Notes: generated by a model not told the origin, from the letters alone. A stretch of DNA of 64,000 nucleotides from Serratia sp. FDAARGOS_506 (GCF_003812745.1 NZ_CP033831.1:3286001-3350000); one strand, 5' to 3'; counted from the first letter of the stretch, positions 43,644 to 55,493 are shown. Translations and numbers: made by a program.

Positions 43644-46600
43644 TCATTCGTTAACCGGCTGCGGCTTGGTAGCCGGCGCGGTCGCCTGGCTTACCGCCGA
43701 GTGGCCTCCGGCGGAACCTTTGCCTTCAAAGTTGAAGGAAGGGCGCTGCCAGTCGCTGTGCTTGCGTTCTTCCGGCACGTAGGCCGGCGCAGGCGCTTTG
43801 GTCATCGGCGCAGTGGCGATGTGCTTGTACAGCACGTCCTGCATGGCTTTCACCGGTGCCGGTTGCTGAGCAACCACAGGCGCAGGTTCCGCGGCGATTG
43901 GCGCAGAGGCTTTTTCGACCGGAGCGGCTTCTACGGCGGCTGCAGTAGGCACGGCTTCTACCGGCGTAGCATCGACCTCAGGGGCGTCTTCCACCGGTTT
44001 AGCTTCAACCACAGGCTCTGCTTCGACGGTTTCAGCTACCGGCTCGGCTTCCACTGCCGGGGCTGTCTCTTCCACTTTCGGTTCTTCAACTGCGGCAGGT
44101 GCCGATGCAGCTTCCACCGGTGTAGGGATTTCCTCGGCCGGGGCGGCAACGACAGGCGCTACGGCTGCTGCTTCTTCCGTTACGGTGACGGCCGCAGTTT
44201 CAACGGCGGCTTCTGGTGCCGGCGCGTTGACGCTGGCCGCAGCCTGAGTTTCTTCTACGGCAACGCTGTGCTGTTCAACCGCTGCGGCGACAACCGGTGC
44301 CGCTGCCTGTTCTACGACTTCGGTCTGCACTTCGGCTTCTTCAACCTGAACAACCGGGTAGCTGACCCAGACTTTGCCCGACGCCATTTCCGGCGAAGCG
44401 AACGCGCCCGCCAGCGGCATTGGGGATTGCAGCGGGTAACGCTCATCACGGTAACGACGGCGACGTTGGCCGCTGACGCGCAGGTGACGCGGTGAACGAC
44501 GGGAACGACGCGGCATGCCTTCGCCGTTGCCGCGATTTTCGCCCTGGGCATCGTCTTCCGGCTGTGCAGCAACGGTTTCCGGCAGCAGTTTGACGCTGTC
44601 GTCGGCAGCCGGCTGCGCGTTTTCGGCTTTGGTCACCGGCGCTTTCGGCGCCAGCAGCTCTTCCGCTGCACGCTGCAACTCTTCTTCCGCGGACAGGATG
44701 CGCACTTTCTGCGTCAACGTGCGGCGTTGGCGGCGCTGCATGTTCTGCTGCTGGCGTTCTTCCTGCTCTTCGTCCGTGCTCTCGACCGTTTCAACGCTTT
44801 CCAGCGCTTTCACTTCCTGCTGAGCCTGACGCTTCTCTTCCTGACGACGACGCTGGCGTTCAGCACGTTGCTCACGACGCTGTTGCTGATCTTCGCGCGG
44901 CGCCTTGGCGCTTTCTTCCGCGGCGGTTTCCTCCGCTACCGGCGCGTTTTGCTGCTGGTTGCGGCGATTACGGCGCTGTTCATCGCGGGATTCACGCGAT
45001 TCACGGCCTTCGCGGTTCTCACGCGGCTCACGGTTGTCGCGCTCACGATTGTCACGGCCTTCACCGCGTTCTTTACGCTCGCCGCGTTCCGGGCGGTCGC
45101 CGCGCTCACCGCGCTCTCTGCGGCCGGTGCCTTGGCGGCGCTGACCACGACGATCCTGACGACGGTTTTCACCGTTGCCTTCCGCCTTCGGCGTCTCGGC
45201 CGGTTTGGCTTCTTCGACGGCAGGTTGTTCTTCGCCGGCAAACAGGCTCTTCAGACCACCGAACAGGCGACCCAGGAAGCCCGGCTTGGCAGCGGCGGGC
45301 GCTACAGCTTTAGCCTTGGCGGCGGCAGCGGCAGGTTTGGCCACGGCGACGGGCTCTTCAGCCGGCGGCGGTGCATCGGCTGACAGGGAGAAGGAGGCCA
45401 GGGCCGGTTGCTCCGGACGCTTGCGTTCCATCGGCGCATCTTCCAGCGGACGCTCCATGTCTTCTTCGTGCAGCTTCGGCAGCAGGTAGCTGAGGGTCGA
45501 GGTTTCCTCGCCCTTGCGCACACGCAGCACCGAGTAGTGCGGGGTTTGCATTTCATCGTTAGGCACGATGACGGCTTTCACGCCACCCTGACGTTTTTCG
45601 ATCGCGCTGACGGATTCACGCTTTTCGTTCAGCAGGTACGAAGCGACCTGAACCGGTACGATAGCGTGAACTTCTTTGGTGTTTTCCTTCAGCGCTTCTT
45701 CTTCAATCAGGCGCAGGATGGACAATGCCAGCGATTCGTTGTCGCGGATGGTGCCGGTGCCGTTACAGCGTGGGCACACGTGGTGGCTGGACTCGCCCAG
45801 CGACGGGCTGAGACGCTGACGCGACATTTCCAGCAGGCCGAAACGGGAAATGCGGCCGATCTGGATACGCGCGCGGTCTTGGCGCACGGCGTCGCGCAGG
45901 CGGTTTTCCACTTCGCGCTGATGGCGAACCGGCGTCATGTCGATGAAATCGATGACGATCAGGCCACCGAGGTCACGCAGGCGCAGCTGGCGAGCAATCT
46001 CGTCTGCCGCTTCCAGGTTGGTGTTGAACGCTGTCTCTTCGATGTCGCCGCCGCGGGTTGCGCGGGCGGAGTTGATGTCGATGGCGGTCAGCGCTTCGGT
46101 GCTGTCGATGACGATCGAGCCGCCGGACGGCAGGCGCACTTCGCGCTGGAAGGCGGATTCGATCTGCGATTCGATCTGGTAGTGGCTGAACAGAGGGATT
46201 TCACCGCTGTACAGTTTGATTTTGCTGCTGAAATCCGGGCGGCCCAGCGCAGCGATGTGCTCTTTGGCCAGATCAAGAATTTTCGGGTTGTCGATCAGGA
46301 TTTCGCCGATGTCCGGGCGCAGGTAATCGCGGAAGGCGCGCACGATAACGTTGCTTTCCTGGTGGATCAGGAACGGCGCAGGGCGGCCTTCAGCGGCTTT
46401 TTTGATCGCTTCCCAGTGCTTGAGGCGGAAGGAGAGATCCCACTGCAGCGCGTCGGCGGATTTGCCTACGCCCGCAGTGCGAACGATCAGGCCCATGCCG
46501 TCCGGCAGTTGCAGCGAGGAGAGCGCTTCTTTCAGCTCGGTGCGATCGTCACCCTCGATGCGGCGAGAAATACCGCCGGCACGCGGGTTGTTCGGCATCA

Positions 46601-46985
46601 ACACCAGATAGCTGCCCGCCAGGCTGATGAAGGTGGTCAAGGCGGCGCCTTTGTTGCCACGTTCTTCTTTGTCTACCTGAACGATGACTTCCTGGCCTTC
46701 GCGCAGCACATCTTTGATGTTCGGGCGGCCATGGGAAGAGTAATTGCTAGGGAAGTATTCGCGGGCGATTTCTTTAAGGGGGAGGAAACCATGTCGTTCT
46801 GCGCCGTAGTCCACGAACGCTGCTTCAAGACTTGGTTCAATGCGGGTGATTTTGCCTTTGTAAATATTCGCTTTTTTCTGCTCATGACCCGGACTTTCGA
46901 TATCCAAATCATACAGCCGCTGTCCATCTACGAGGGCAACACGCAACTCTTCCTGCTGAGTTGCGTTAATCAACATTCTTTTCAT
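43644..46985 (-). CDS. rne: Ribonuclease E
   Basis: Endonuclease that starts mRNA decay and processes rRNA and tRNA, and the scaffold of the degradosome. N-terminal catalytic half: S1 domain (about 35-120, with [19 protein letters not shown]), 5'-sensor and DNase I-like region with [20 protein letters not shown] and [10 protein letters not shown] (metal aspartates), then the zinc-link CPRCNG (about 404) and the small domain. The C-terminal half (from about 530) is disordered: a proline/alanine-rich part, arginine-rich RNA-binding segments, then many Ala/Glu/Val repeats, ending with the conserved [20 protein letters not shown] block and [15 protein letters not shown]. 1113 residues, longer than the 1061 of E. 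coli. Confidence 0.97.
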   Translation of the reverse strand: MKRMLINATQQEELRVALVDGQRLYDLDIESPGHEQKKANIYKGKITRIEPSLEAAFVDYGAERHGFLPLKEIAREYFPSNYSSHGRPNIKDVLREGQEVIVQVDKEERGNKGAALTTFISLAGSYLVLMPNNPRAGGISRRIEGDDRTELKEALSSLQLPDGMGLIVRTAGVGKSADALQWDLSFRLKHWEAIKKAAEGRPAPFLIHQESNVIVRAFRDYLRPDIGEILIDNPKILDLAKEHIAALGRPDFSSKIKLYSGEIPLFSHYQIESQIESAFQREVRLPSGGSIVIDSTEALTAIDINSARATRGGDIEETAFNTNLEAADEIARQLRLRDLGGLIVIDFIDMTPVRHQREVENRLRDAVRQDRARIQIGRISRFGLLEMSRQRLSPSLGESSHHVCPRCNGTGTIRDNESLALSILRLIEEEALKENTKEVHAIVPVQVASYLLNEKRESVSAIEKRQGGVKAVIVPNDEMQTPHYSVLRVRKGEETSTLSYLLPKLHEEDMERPLEDAPMERKRPEQPALASFSLSADAPPPAEEPVAVAKPAAAAAKAKAVAPAAAKPGFLGRLFGGLKSLFAGEEQPAVEEAKPAETPKAEGNGENRRQDRRGQRRQGTGRRERGERGDRPERGERKERGEGRDNRERDNREPRENREGRESRESRDEQRRNRRNQQQNAPVAEETAAEESAKAPREDQQQRREQRAERQRRRQEEKRQAQQEVKALESVETVESTDEEQEERQQQNMQRRQRRTLTQKVRILSAEEELQRAAEELLAPKAPVTKAENAQPAADDSVKLLPETVAAQPEDDAQGENRGNGEGMPRRSRRSPRHLRVSGQRRRRYRDERYPLQSPMPLAGAFASPEMASGKVWVSYPVVQVEEAEVQTEVVEQAAAPVVAAAVEQHSVAVEETQAAASVNAPAPEAAVETAAVTVTEEAAAVAPVVAAPAEEIPTPVEAASAPAAVEEPKVEETAPAVEAEPVAETVEAEPVVEAKPVEDAPEVDATPVEAVPTAAAVEAAPVEKASAPIAAEPAPVVAQQPAPVKAMQDVLYKHIATAPMTKAPAPAYVPEERKHSDWQRPSFNFEGKGSAGGHSAVSQATAPATKPQPVNE

Positions 46986-47538
46986 CTTAACTTACTCGTT
47001 ATTTTTTACATTATCGACAAAGCTGCGGGCAAAATAACCTCATGGCCGGAGTTAAACCGAAAGCCCCGTGTCTTCTCGCAAAGCCGTCAACCTCACGGTT
47101 GTCGCCTGCATAGGGGCGCATTATCTCGGTAAGCCTGCATTTCTTTGTGAAAGGCAGCACTTTTACTAGGGGAATAGCCTCTGATTTACGTCGACAGATC
47201 TGATTCCATTTGCCGGCCAAGCTGCAACCCGCAGCCCGCTAATTGTTTGATTTCGCATTACGTCTTACGCCATTGCTGCGTTTTTGCGCGATCAGACAAA
47301 TTTTATAATTCCACCGTTTTCCCTGTTTGACGAGAATCAACGCGGAAAGTGACTGCATTATTCCACTGCTGATGCCGTTATAGCAAGGTGACTTTTCCTT
47401 AACTGCGGAAGAAATCGCAAACGTTCAAATCGGCTTGCTGCCTTATTGTCCGCTGGGGTTTCGCCCGCTGTCAGAGAGACAGTTAAGCACAGAAAAAGAT
47501 GTGGCGCTATTCACGCGCTCTATTTAGAATCCCGCACC
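46986..47538. promoter_or_regulatory. Long rne leader and rne/rluC divergent region
   Basis: 553 bases with no gene. In E. coli rne has an unusually long 5' untranslated region (about 360 nt) whose hairpins let RNase E cut and repress its own message. A leader of that size fits here, since rluC is divergent. A possible minus-strand -10 TATAAA lies at 47302-47307, about 320 bases before the rne start, with a poor -35. I did not fold the leader. Confidence 0.6.
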
Positions 47539-48498
47539 ATGAAAACGAACAATCCAGCAGTACAATTCATCACGATTTCCGACGACGAAGCCGGTCAGAG
47601 AATCGACAACTTTCTGCTCGCTCGCCTGAAAGGCGTGCCAAAGAGCATGATTTATCGCATCGTGCGCAAAGGCGAGGTGCGGGTCAATAAAGGGCGCATC
47701 AAGGTCGAATACAAATTGGCGGCCGGCGACGTGGTGCGCGTGCCGCCGGTGCGCGTGGCCGAGCGCGAAGAGACGCCGGTGTCGGCCAAGCTGGATAAGG
47801 TAGCCGCACTGGCTGACTGTATTCTGTATGAAGACGATCACCTGCTGATCCTCAACAAGCCTTCCGGCACCGCGGTGCACGGCGGCAGCGGCCTGAGCTT
47901 CGGCGTGATCGAAGGGCTGCGCGCGCTGCGCCCGGAAGCCCGCTTCCTGGAGCTGGTGCATCGTCTGGATCGCGATACTTCCGGCGTGCTGCTGGTGGCC
48001 AAGAAACGTTCCGCGCTGCGCTCGCTGCATGAGCAATTGCGGCTGAAGGGCATGCAGAAGGATTATCTGGCGCTGGTGCGCGGCCAGTGGCAGTCCCACT
48101 GCAAGGCCGTACAGGCGCCGCTGCTGAAAAACATTCTGCAAAGCGGCGAACGCATCGTGCGCGTCAGCAGCGAAGGCAAGCCTTCGGAAACCCGCTTCAA
48201 GGTGGAAGAGCGTTACGAATTCGCCACCCTGGTGAAGGCCAGCCCGATCACCGGGCGTACTCACCAGATCCGCGTGCACACTCTGCATGCCGGGCACCCG
48301 ATCGCCTTTGACGATCGCTATGGCGATCGCGAGTTCGATCGCCAACTGGCGGGTACCGGCCTGAAGCGGCTGTTCCTGCACGCTGCGGCCCTGCGTTTCG
48401 AGCATCCGTCCACCGGCGAAACGATGCGCATCGAAGCGCCGATGGACGAGGAGCTGCGCCACTGCTTGCAGGTGCTGCGCCGGCAGGCGGCCAAGTAA
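47539..48498 (+). CDS. rluC: 23S rRNA pseudouridine(955/2504/2580) synthase RluC
   Basis: A 319-residue pseudouridine synthase, the E. coli length, that modifies three positions of 23S rRNA. An S4-like domain (about 20-80, with [20 protein letters not shown]) precedes the catalytic domain with [15 protein letters not shown] (catalytic aspartate), [17 protein letters not shown] and [12 protein letters not shown] chose ATG 47539; it lacks a good ribosome binding site, but longer frames have unrelated N-termini. It is divergent from rne across the long leader. Confidence 0.96.
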   Translation: MKTNNPAVQFITISDDEAGQRIDNFLLARLKGVPKSMIYRIVRKGEVRVNKGRIKVEYKLAAGDVVRVPPVRVAEREETPVSAKLDKVAALADCILYEDDHLLILNKPSGTAVHGGSGLSFGVIEGLRALRPEARFLELVHRLDRDTSGVLLVAKKRSALRSLHEQLRLKGMQKDYLALVRGQWQSHCKAVQAPLLKNILQSGERIVRVSSEGKPSETRFKVEERYEFATLVKASPITGRTHQIRVHTLHAGHPIAFDDRYGDREFDRQLAGTGLKRLFLHAAALRFEHPSTGETMRIEAPMDEELRHCLQVLRRQAAK

Positions 48499-48504
48499 TC
48501 CGTG

Positions 48505-49086
48505 TCAAACCAGCGGGTTGATGCCTTCAGCCCGCAACATCTCCAACAGCGCGATCAACGGCAGGCCGATCAGGGCATTCGGGTCCCGGCCTTCCAGCCT
48601 GTCGAACAGCGCGATCCCCAAACCCTCGCTCTTGAAACTGCCTGCGCAGTTCAGCGGTCGCTCCAAACGCACATAGGCGGCGATCTCCGCTTCGCTCAGC
48701 GCGCGAAAATGCACGTGGAACGGCTCGCACAGGGCCTGCAGCTGCTTGCTGCGGCCGTTGTACAGCGCCAGGCCGGTATAGAAAGTCACGGCCTGGCCGC
48801 TGGCCTGGCGCAGTTGCGCCCGGGCATTTTCCTCGGTATGCGGCTTACCGGTGATGCGGCCATCGATCACGCAGACTTGATCGGATCCGATGATCAGATG
48901 TTCGGGATAGGCGAGGGCCAGCGCCTGAGCCTTCGCCGCCGCCAGACGCAGCACCAATGCCTCGGCGGTTTCACCCGGCAGTGGGGTTTCATCCACCTCG
49001 GGTGCGGCGCAATCGAAGGGCAGCTGCAGTTTCTCCAGCAGCATTTTTCGATAGGGGGAGGTGGAGGCTAAAAGCAATCTCTGCAT
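48505..49086 (-). CDS. yceF: Nucleoside-triphosphate pyrophosphatase of the Maf family (YceF)
   Basis: A 193-residue Maf protein; E. coli YceF (194 residues) hydrolyses 7-methyl-GTP and helps sanitise nucleotides. The N-terminal [17 protein letters not shown] (substrate-binding S-x-x-R/K) and the metal site region [18 protein letters not shown] are clear, along with [23 protein letters not shown] 49086 (MQRLLLAST) fits; the longer frame to 49125 adds 13 residues. It is convergent with rluC, 6 bases apart. Confidence 0.93.
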   Translation of the reverse strand: MQRLLLASTSPYRKMLLEKLQLPFDCAAPEVDETPLPGETAEALVLRLAAAKAQALALAYPEHLIIGSDQVCVIDGRITGKPHTEENARAQLRQASGQAVTFYTGLALYNGRSKQLQALCEPFHVHFRALSEAEIAAYVRLERPLNCAGSFKSEGLGIALFDRLEGRDPNALIGLPLIALLEMLRAEGINPLV

Positions 49087-49227
49087 AATTTTTTTCGCAA
49101 ACCGTAGCGTAAATGGGTACGGCATTTTAAACTGTCGGCCGCTGTGGAAGCGAATATTGGTGAAAGGAGCCGTTTTACGGCCTTTTTCTTTGACTCTATG
49201 TCGTTACAAAGTTAATATGCGCGCCCT
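49087..49227. promoter_or_regulatory. Divergent yceF/yceD region
   Basis: About 140 bases between the divergent yceF and yceD genes; AT-rich toward yceD. In E. coli the small RNA SraB lies in this interval; I cannot confirm a counterpart. The start of the large fab-region transcript should lie here. Confidence 0.4.
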
Positions 49228-49749
49228 ATGCAAAAGGTAAAATTACCCTTGACCATTGATGCGGTACGTACCGCTCAGAAACGCCTGGACTATGCTGGTG
49301 TCTATGCGCCTGAGCAGGTTACTCGTGTTGCCGACTCCGTGGTCAGTGTGGACAGTGATGTCGAGGTGTCGTTGTCGTTTAATATCGACAATCAACGCCT
49401 CGCGGTGATAACAGGGCATGCGGACGTCACGGTAACGTTGATGTGCCAACGCTGCGGAGTCCCGTTCGAACATCAGGTTCACACAACATATTGTTTTAGC
49501 CCGGTCGTCAATGATGAGCAGGCTGAGGCATTACCGGAAGCGTACGAACCGATCGAAGTTGACGAGTTTGGCGAAGTCGATCTGTTGGCAATGATTGAAG
49601 ACGAAATTATTCTTTCACTGCCTGTCGTTCCGGTACATGAATCTGAACACTGTGAAGTGTCCGAAGCGGACATGGTATTTGGCCAACTGCCTCCCGAGGC
49701 GGAGAAACCGAATCCGTTTGCCGTATTAGCCAGTTTAAAGCGTAAGTAA
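49228..49749 (+). CDS. yceD: YceD (DUF177) protein, 23S rRNA accumulation factor
   Basis: A 173-residue protein of the DUF177 family; E. coli YceD and its plant relatives are needed for normal 23S rRNA accumulation. Cysteines in [11 protein letters not shown] (about 73-83) look like a zinc knuckle. The C-terminus ([11 protein letters not shown] and [15 protein letters not shown]) is the conserved signature. It is 16 bases before rpmF and is the first gene of the fab-region transcript, as in E. coli. Confidence 0.95.
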   Translation: MQKVKLPLTIDAVRTAQKRLDYAGVYAPEQVTRVADSVVSVDSDVEVSLSFNIDNQRLAVITGHADVTVTLMCQRCGVPFEHQVHTTYCFSPVVNDEQAEALPEAYEPIEVDEFGEVDLLAMIEDEIILSLPVVPVHESEHCEVSEADMVFGQLPPEAEKPNPFAVLASLKRK

Positions 49750-49765
49750 TTGAGGAGTAAGGTCC

Positions 49766-49933
49766 ATGGCCGTACAACAGAATAAACCAACCCGTTCCAA
49801 GCGTGGCATGCGTCGTTCTCACGATGCTCTGACCACGACTACTCTGTCTGTAGACAAAGTATCCGGTGAAACTCACCGTCGTCACCACATCACTGCCGAC
49901 GGTTTCTACCGCGGTCGCAAGGTTATCGGCTAA
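49766..49933 (+). CDS. rpmF: Ribosomal protein L32
   Basis: A 55-residue L32: [20 protein letters not shown] and the C-terminal [16 protein letters not shown] match E. coli (57 residues). Basic throughout, with no zinc-type cysteines, as in enteric L32. ATG 49766 after GAGGAGTAAGG. It is followed after 11 bases by plsX. Confidence 0.98.
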   Translation: MAVQQNKPTRSKRGMRRSHDALTTTTLSVDKVSGETHRRHHITADGFYRGRKVIG

Positions 49934-49944
49934 GTAGCGATACC

Positions 49945-50979
49945 TTGACTCGTCTAACCCTGGCGTTAGATGCAATGGGCGGGGACTTCGGTCCCTGCGT
50001 CACAGTGCCTGCTTCGTTGCAGGCACTGGCCTCTAATTTACAGCTTCATCTCCTGCTGGTCGGCAATCCCGACGTCATCTCCCCTTTGCTTGCCCACGCC
50101 GATCCGGTTCTTCTGGAGCGTCTGCAAGTCGTGCCCGCCGAGTCCGTGATCGCCGGCGACGCCAAACCTTCACAAGCGATACGCGCCAGCCGCGGAACGT
50201 CGATGCGCATTGCGCTCGAACAGCTCAGCAGCGGTAAAGCGCAGGGCTGCGTCAGCGCCGGCAATACCGGCGCGCTGATGGGATTGGCGAAGCTGTTGAT
50301 CAAGCCGCTGGAGGGCATCGAACGTCCGGCGCTGATGACGGCGATCCCGAATCAGCAACGCAGCAAAACCGTGGTGCTGGATCTGGGCGCCAACGTCGAG
50401 TGTGACAGCACCATGTTGGTGCAGTTTGCCGTGATGGGCGCGGTGATGGCGGAAGAGGTGATCGGCATTGCGCAACCGCGGGTGGCGCTGCTGAATATTG
50501 GCGAAGAAGAGACCAAAGGCCTGGATAATATCCGCGAAGCGGCCGCTGTGCTAAAAAATACTCCGGCAATCAACTATATTGGTTACCTGGAAGGAAACGA
50601 ACTGCTCACCGGCAAGACCGACGTGTTGGTCTGCGACGGCTTCGTGGGCAACGTCACCCTGAAAACCATGGAAGGGGTGGTCAGGGTGTTCTTATCGCTG
50701 CTGAAATCGTCCGGCGACGGAAACAAGCGAGCGTGGTGGCTGAAATTGTTGGGCCGTTGGTTGCAAAAACGGGTGGTTAAGCGGTTCGGCCACCTGAACC
50801 CCGACCAGTATAATGGCGCATGTCTGTTAGGATTGCGCAGCACCGTAGTCAAGAGCCACGGCGCTGCGAACCCTCACGCGTTTGCAGTCGCAATCGAACA
50901 GGCTGTGCAGGCGGTGCAGCGGCAAGTCCCGGAAAGGATTGCTGCGCGCCTTGAGGCTGTATTACCTAAGAGTGACTGA
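49945..50979 (+). CDS. plsX: Phosphate acyltransferase PlsX
   Basis: Converts acyl-ACP and phosphate to acyl-phosphate, one route to the phosphatidic-acid precursors. TTG start at 49945 gives [20 protein letters not shown], with the conserved AMGGD. Further signatures are [31 protein letters not shown] and [17 protein letters not shown]. 344 residues against 356 in E. coli, with the difference at the C-terminus. It precedes fabH by 6 bases. Confidence 0.96.
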   Translation: MTRLTLALDAMGGDFGPCVTVPASLQALASNLQLHLLLVGNPDVISPLLAHADPVLLERLQVVPAESVIAGDAKPSQAIRASRGTSMRIALEQLSSGKAQGCVSAGNTGALMGLAKLLIKPLEGIERPALMTAIPNQQRSKTVVLDLGANVECDSTMLVQFAVMGAVMAEEVIGIAQPRVALLNIGEEETKGLDNIREAAAVLKNTPAINYIGYLEGNELLTGKTDVLVCDGFVGNVTLKTMEGVVRVFLSLLKSSGDGNKRAWWLKLLGRWLQKRVVKRFGHLNPDQYNGACLLGLRSTVVKSHGAANPHAFAVAIEQAVQAVQRQVPERIAARLEAVLPKSD

Positions 50980-50985
50980 TCGTAC

Positions 50986-51939
50986 ATGTATACAAAGATT
51001 CTCGGTACGGGGAGTTATTTGCCCGTACAAGTGCGCACCAATGCTGATTTGGAAAAAATGGTGGATACCTCGGACGAGTGGATCGTCACGCGAACCGGTA
51101 TCCGCGAACGTCGCATCGCCGCTGCGGATGAAACCGTTGCGACGATGAGCTTCCAGGCCGCTGAGAAAGCGCTGGAAATGGCAGGTGTGGCTAAAGAAGA
51201 CATTGGTCTTATCGTTGTGGCGACCACCACGACTACGCACGCATTCCCGAGCGCGGCGTGCCTGGTGCAGCAAATGCTGGGCATCAAAGACTGCGCGGCC
51301 TTCGATCTGGCTGCGGCCTGCGCCGGCTTCACTTATGCGCTTAGCGTGGCCGATCAGTACGTGAAAAACGGCGCGGTCAAACATGCGCTGGTTATCGGCG
51401 CGGACGTCTTGTCGCGCACGTTGGATCCTGAAGATCGCGGCACCATTATTCTGTTTGGCGATGGCGCAGGGGCGGTGGTGCTGGGGGCTTCTGAAGAGCC
51501 GGGCATCCTGTCTACCCATCTGCATGCCGACGGCAGCTACGGCAGCCTGCTGACGCTGCCGTACAAGGATCGTCAGAATCAAGACAAGCCGGCCTATGTC
51601 ACTATGGCGGGCAACGAAGTCTTTAAAGTTGCGGTTACCGAGCTGGCGCGCATCGTCGACGAGACGCTGCAGGCCAACAACATGGACCGCAGCGAACTGG
51701 ATTGGCTGGTACCGCACCAGGCCAACCTGCGCATCATCAGCGCAACGGCGAAAAAACTGGGCATGGGGATGGATAAAGTGGTGGTGACGCTCGATCGTCA
51801 CGGCAACACCTCTGCCGCCTCGGTGCCTTCCGCACTGGACGAAGCAGTGCGCGACGGGCGAATTCAGCGTGGCCAACTGGTGCTGCTGGAGGCCTTCGGC
51901 GGCGGCTTTACCTGGGGCTCGGCGCTGGTTCGTTTCTGA
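50986..51939 (+). CDS. fabH: Beta-ketoacyl-ACP synthase III
   Basis: Starts fatty-acid synthesis by condensing acetyl-CoA with malonyl-ACP. 317 residues as in E. coli. The catalytic triad is visible: cysteine in [13 protein letters not shown] (about 112), histidine in [11 protein letters not shown] (about 244) and asparagine in [10 protein letters not shown] (about 274). ATG 50986. It is 18 bases before fabD. Confidence 0.98.
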   Translation: MYTKILGTGSYLPVQVRTNADLEKMVDTSDEWIVTRTGIRERRIAAADETVATMSFQAAEKALEMAGVAKEDIGLIVVATTTTTHAFPSAACLVQQMLGIKDCAAFDLAAACAGFTYALSVADQYVKNGAVKHALVIGADVLSRTLDPEDRGTIILFGDGAGAVVLGASEEPGILSTHLHADGSYGSLLTLPYKDRQNQDKPAYVTMAGNEVFKVAVTELARIVDETLQANNMDRSELDWLVPHQANLRIISATAKKLGMGMDKVVVTLDRHGNTSAASVPSALDEAVRDGRIQRGQLVLLEAFGGGFTWGSALVRF

Positions 51940-51957
51940 TTTGGACAGGAAGAAAAA

Positions 51958-52887
51958 ATGACGCAATTTGCTTTTGTTTTCCCGGGCCAGGGGTCGCAGA
52001 CCGTTGGCATGCTGGCCGAGTTGGCCGCACAATTCCCGATCGTTGAAGAAACCTTCGGCGAAGCGTCTTCCGCCCTGGGTTACGACCTATGGCAGCTGGT
52101 GCAGCAAGGCCCGGCGGAAGAACTGAACAAAACCTGGCAGACCCAACCGGCGCTGTTGGCCGCCTCGGTAGCGATTTTCCGCGTTTGGCAGCAGCAGGGC
52201 GGTAAAGCGCCTGCGCTGATGGCGGGTCACAGCCTGGGTGAATACTCGGCGCTGGTCTGCGCCGGCGTGCTGGACTTCAAGGCGGCGATCCGTCTGGTCG
52301 AGCTGCGCGGCAAACTGATGCAGGAAGCGGTGCCGGAAGGCACCGGCGCGATGTACGCCATCATCGGTCTGGACAACGACGCGATTGCCAAGGCGTGTGA
52401 AGAGTCCGCGCAGGGGCAGGTGGTTTCTCCGGTCAACTTCAACTCGCCGGGCCAGGTGGTCATCGCCGGCAACAAAGAAGCGGTTGAACGCGCAGGCGCC
52501 GCCTGTAAAGCGGCCGGCGCCAAACGTGCGCTGCCGCTGCCGGTGAGCGTGCCTTCGCACTGCGCGCTAATGAAGCCGGCCGCCGACAAACTGGCCGTGG
52601 CGCTGCAGGATATTACCTTCAACGCGCCGCAGGTGCCGGTGGTGAACAACGTCGACGTCCGTACCGAAAACGATCCGGAAGCGATCCGCAGCGCGCTGGT
52701 GCGTCAGCTGTACAGCCCGGTGCGTTGGACCGAGAGCGTAGAATTTATCGCAGCACAGGGAGTGACGTCGCTGTTGGAAGTGGGGCCGGGCAAAGTGCTG
52801 ACCGGTCTGACTAAACGTATTGTTGACACCCTGACGGCTGCGGCGGTGAACGACACCGCCAGCCTGTCGGCGGCGCTTGAACAATAA
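51958..52887 (+). CDS. fabD: Malonyl-CoA-ACP transacylase
   Basis: Transfers malonyl from CoA to ACP to supply chain extension. 309 residues. FVFPGQGSQTVGMLAEL opens the domain, the catalytic serine is in AGHSLGEYSAL (about 92), and the catalytic histidine in PVSVPSHCALM (about 201). ATG 51958, with AGGAAG upstream. It continues into fabG. Confidence 0.98.
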   Translation: MTQFAFVFPGQGSQTVGMLAELAAQFPIVEETFGEASSALGYDLWQLVQQGPAEELNKTWQTQPALLAASVAIFRVWQQQGGKAPALMAGHSLGEYSALVCAGVLDFKAAIRLVELRGKLMQEAVPEGTGAMYAIIGLDNDAIAKACEESAQGQVVSPVNFNSPGQVVIAGNKEAVERAGAACKAAGAKRALPLPVSVPSHCALMKPAADKLAVALQDITFNAPQVPVVNNVDVRTENDPEAIRSALVRQLYSPVRWTESVEFIAAQGVTSLLEVGPGKVLTGLTKRIVDTLTAAAVNDTASLSAALEQ

Positions 52888-52898
52888 AGAGGAAAATG

Positions 52899-53633
52899 AT
52901 GAGCTTCGAAGGTAAAATCGTTCTGGTCACCGGCGCGAGCCGCGGTATTGGCCGAGCTATTGCAGAAACGTTTGTGGCACGCGGCGCTAAAGTGATCGGC
53001 ACCGCGACCAGCGAGAGCGGCGCTGAAGCGATCAGCAGCTACCTGGGCGCAAACGGCAAAGGGTTTATGTTGAACGTTGTTGATGCGCAATCTATCGACA
53101 GCGTGCTGGCATCGATTCGCGCCGAATTTGGCGAAATCGACATTTTAGTGAATAATGCCGGCATTACGCGTGATAACCTGCTGATGCGTATGAAGGATGA
53201 CGAGTGGGAGGATATCCTCGACACCAACCTGACTTCCGTATTCCGCCTGTCAAAAGCGGTAATGCGCGCTATGATGAAAAAGCGTTTTGGCCGTATCATC
53301 ACCATCGGTTCCGTTGTTGGCACCATGGGTAACGCAGGGCAGGCGAACTACGCGGCGGCTAAAGCCGGCTTGATTGGTTTTAGTAAATCTTTGGCACGTG
53401 AAGTTGCTTCGCGTGGCATTACGGTCAACGTCGTGGCACCTGGCTTTATTGAGACGGACATGACACGGGCGTTGACAGATGATCAACGCGCAGGCATTTT
53501 GTCATCAGTTCCAGCCAACCGGCTGGGCGATGCTAAAGAAATCGCCAGCGCTGTTGCATTTTTGGCCTCTGATGAGGCCGGCTATATCACCGGTGAAACG
53601 TTACATGTCAATGGCGGCATGTACATGATTTAA
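52899..53633 (+). CDS. fabG: 3-oxoacyl-ACP reductase
   Basis: NADPH-dependent short-chain reductase that reduces beta-ketoacyl-[16 protein letters not shown] is the nucleotide-binding motif, [11 protein letters not shown] the second, serine in [11 protein letters not shown] (about 138) and YAAAK (about 151-155) the catalytic residues. 244 residues as in E. coli if the second ATG (52899) is used; the first ATG one codon earlier is also possible. AGAGGA lies upstream. Confidence 0.98.
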   Translation: MSFEGKIVLVTGASRGIGRAIAETFVARGAKVIGTATSESGAEAISSYLGANGKGFMLNVVDAQSIDSVLASIRAEFGEIDILVNNAGITRDNLLMRMKDDEWEDILDTNLTSVFRLSKAVMRAMMKKRFGRIITIGSVVGTMGNAGQANYAAAKAGLIGFSKSLAREVASRGITVNVVAPGFIETDMTRALTDDQRAGILSSVPANRLGDAKEIASAVAFLASDEAGYITGETLHVNGGMYMI

Positions 53634-53787
53634 AAAATGTGAAAACCATTTGCGTTATTTGAGGCAAAAACCGCAAAATAGCGTAAAATCGTGGTTTGAC
53701 CAGCCGGGATTTAGTTGCATCTTTTTCAGCATTTTATACACTACGAAAACCATCGCGAAAGCGAGTTTTGATAGGAAATTTAAGAGT

Positions 53788-54024
53788 ATGAGCACTATCG
53801 AAGAACGCGTTAAGAAAATCATTGTTGAGCAACTGGGTGTTAAACAGGAAGAAGTTTTGAACAACGCTTCTTTCGTTGAAGATCTGGGCGCTGATTCTCT
53901 TGACACCGTTGAGCTGGTAATGGCACTGGAAGAAGAATTCGACACCGAGATTCCAGACGAAGAAGCTGAGAAGATCACTACTGTTCAGGCAGCTATTGAT
54001 TTCATCAACGCTAGCCAGCAGTAA
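53788..54024 (+). CDS. acpP: Acyl carrier protein
   Basis: 78 residues, with the phosphopantetheine serine in [19 protein letters not shown] (about residue 37) and the acidic helices expected. It carries growing acyl chains in fatty-acid, lipid A and other pathways. ATG 53788 lies in the usual fabG-acpP spacing with AAGAGT upstream; longer frames add a leader not found in ACP. Confidence 0.99.
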   Translation: MSTIEERVKKIIVEQLGVKQEEVLNNASFVEDLGADSLDTVELVMALEEEFDTEIPDEEAEKITTVQAAIDFINASQQ

Positions 54025-54035
54025 GAGAACATATC

Positions 54036-54066
54036 TAGGCGGTCGTTCGACCGCCTAAGTTTTTTC
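54036..54066 (+). terminator. Terminator-like hairpin after acpP
   Basis: TAGGCGGTCG-TT-CGACCGCCTA, a perfect 10-bp stem, followed by AGT and six T residues. In E. coli acpP is abundant and fabF has its own expression; partial termination here would fit. Confidence 0.85.
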
Positions 54067-54106
54067 TATCCCTAGTGTCATATTTTTCCCTCCCTGGAGG
54101 ACAAAC

Positions 54107-55348
54107 GTGTCTAAGCGTCGAGTAGTTGTGACCGGACTGGGCATGTTGTCTCCTGTCGGCAATACGGTAGAGTCCACGTGGAACGCTCTTCTTGCCGGTC
54201 AGAGTGGCATCAGCCTGATCGACCATTTCGATACCACTGCCTATGCGACCAAGTTTGCTGGCCTGGTAAAGAATTTTAATTCTGAGGATTTCATCTCTCG
54301 CAAAGATGCGCGCAAGATGGACGCCTTTATCCAGTACGGTATCGCTGCCGGCATGCAAGCCATGCAGGATGCAGGGCTGGACATCACCGAGGCTAACGCC
54401 ACCCGCATTGGAGCCGCGATCGGTTCCGGCATTGGCGGCCTGGGTTTGATCGAAGAAAACCACAGTTCACTGGTTAACGGTGGCCCACGGAAAATCAGTC
54501 CGTTCTTCGTGCCATCCACCATCGTGAATATGATTGCAGGCCATCTGACAATCATGTACGGCATGCGTGGCCCAAGCATTTCCATCGCCACCGCCTGTAC
54601 TTCAGGTGTGCACAACATCGGCCATGCGGCGCGTATCATTGCTTACAATGATGCTGACGTGATGCTGGCCGGTGGGGCAGAGAAAGCCAGCACCCCATTG
54701 GGCGTCGGCGGCTTTGGCGCAGCGCGCGCCCTGTCCACCCGTAATGAAAACCCGCAGGCGGCGAGCCGTCCGTGGGATAAAGACCGCGACGGCTTCGTGC
54801 TGGGCGACGGCGCCGGCATGATGGTGCTGGAAGAGTACGAGCACGCAAAAAAACGCGGCGCGAAAATCTACGCCGAAGTGGTTGGCTTTGGGATGAGCAG
54901 CGATGCTTATCACATGACGTCGCCACCGGAAAATGGCGCAGGCGCTGCGCTGGCGATGGAAAATGCCTTGCTTGATGCCGGTGTGACCCCGTCACAAATC
55001 GGTTACATCAATGCACACGGCACCTCTACGCCGGCGGGCGACCAGGCGGAAGCGCAGGCGGTGAAATCCGTCTTCGGCGCCGATGCTCAGCGCGTGCTGG
55101 TGAGCTCGACCAAGTCGATGACTGGCCACCTGTTGGGTGCGGCGGGCGCGATCGAGTCTATCTTCACCGTGCTGGCGCTGCGCGATCAGGCGGTACCACC
55201 AACCATCAACCTGGATAACCCGGATGAAGGTTGCGATCTGGACTTCGTGCCTCACGAAGCGCGCCAGGTCAGCGATATGGAGTACACCCTGTGTAACTCC
55301 TTCGGCTTCGGCGGCACCAACGGCTCGCTGATTTTCCGCCGAGTGTAA
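54107..55348 (+). CDS. fabF: Beta-ketoacyl-ACP synthase II
   Basis: Elongating condensing enzyme, needed for the temperature-dependent palmitoleate to vaccenate step. 413 residues. Cysteine in [14 protein letters not shown] (about 164), histidine in [11 protein letters not shown] (about 304) and histidine in [13 protein letters not shown] (about 341) form the active site. GTG start at 54107 after CTGGAGGA. It follows the acpP hairpin and precedes pabC after a terminator. Confidence 0.98.
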   Translation: MSKRRVVVTGLGMLSPVGNTVESTWNALLAGQSGISLIDHFDTTAYATKFAGLVKNFNSEDFISRKDARKMDAFIQYGIAAGMQAMQDAGLDITEANATRIGAAIGSGIGGLGLIEENHSSLVNGGPRKISPFFVPSTIVNMIAGHLTIMYGMRGPSISIATACTSGVHNIGHAARIIAYNDADVMLAGGAEKASTPLGVGGFGAARALSTRNENPQAASRPWDKDRDGFVLGDGAGMMVLEEYEHAKKRGAKIYAEVVGFGMSSDAYHMTSPPENGAGAALAMENALLDAGVTPSQIGYINAHGTSTPAGDQAEAQAVKSVFGADAQRVLVSSTKSMTGHLLGAAGAIESIFTVLALRDQAVPPTINLDNPDEGCDLDFVPHEARQVSDMEYTLCNSFGFGGTNGSLIFRRV

Positions 55349-55370
55349 CTCGCGCTGTTGCTCGCTGATG

Positions 55371-55400
55371 AAAAGCCCGGTTTTTTAACCGGGCTTTTTT
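55371..55400 (+). terminator. Terminator of fabF
   Basis: AAAAGCCCGGTT-TTTT-AACCGGGCTTTT, a 12-bp stem, with a further T-run. Confidence 0.9.
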
Positions 55401-55493
55401 ACGCCTGCCGTTTGGCCGCCGGCGGGGCTGCGTATCGTCTCGCCGCCTGCTATCCTGCGAGCGTAATGAAATAACCCGGCAACAGGAGGAAGC

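Noticed and set aside
45408-47132. 574-codon frame antisense to rne
   Set aside because: It is an antisense shadow of the strongly conserved rne and has no recognisable domain.
49087-49227. SraB small RNA
   Set aside because: The location is right by synteny, but I see no sequence that I can recognise as SraB, so it is only mentioned in the region entry.
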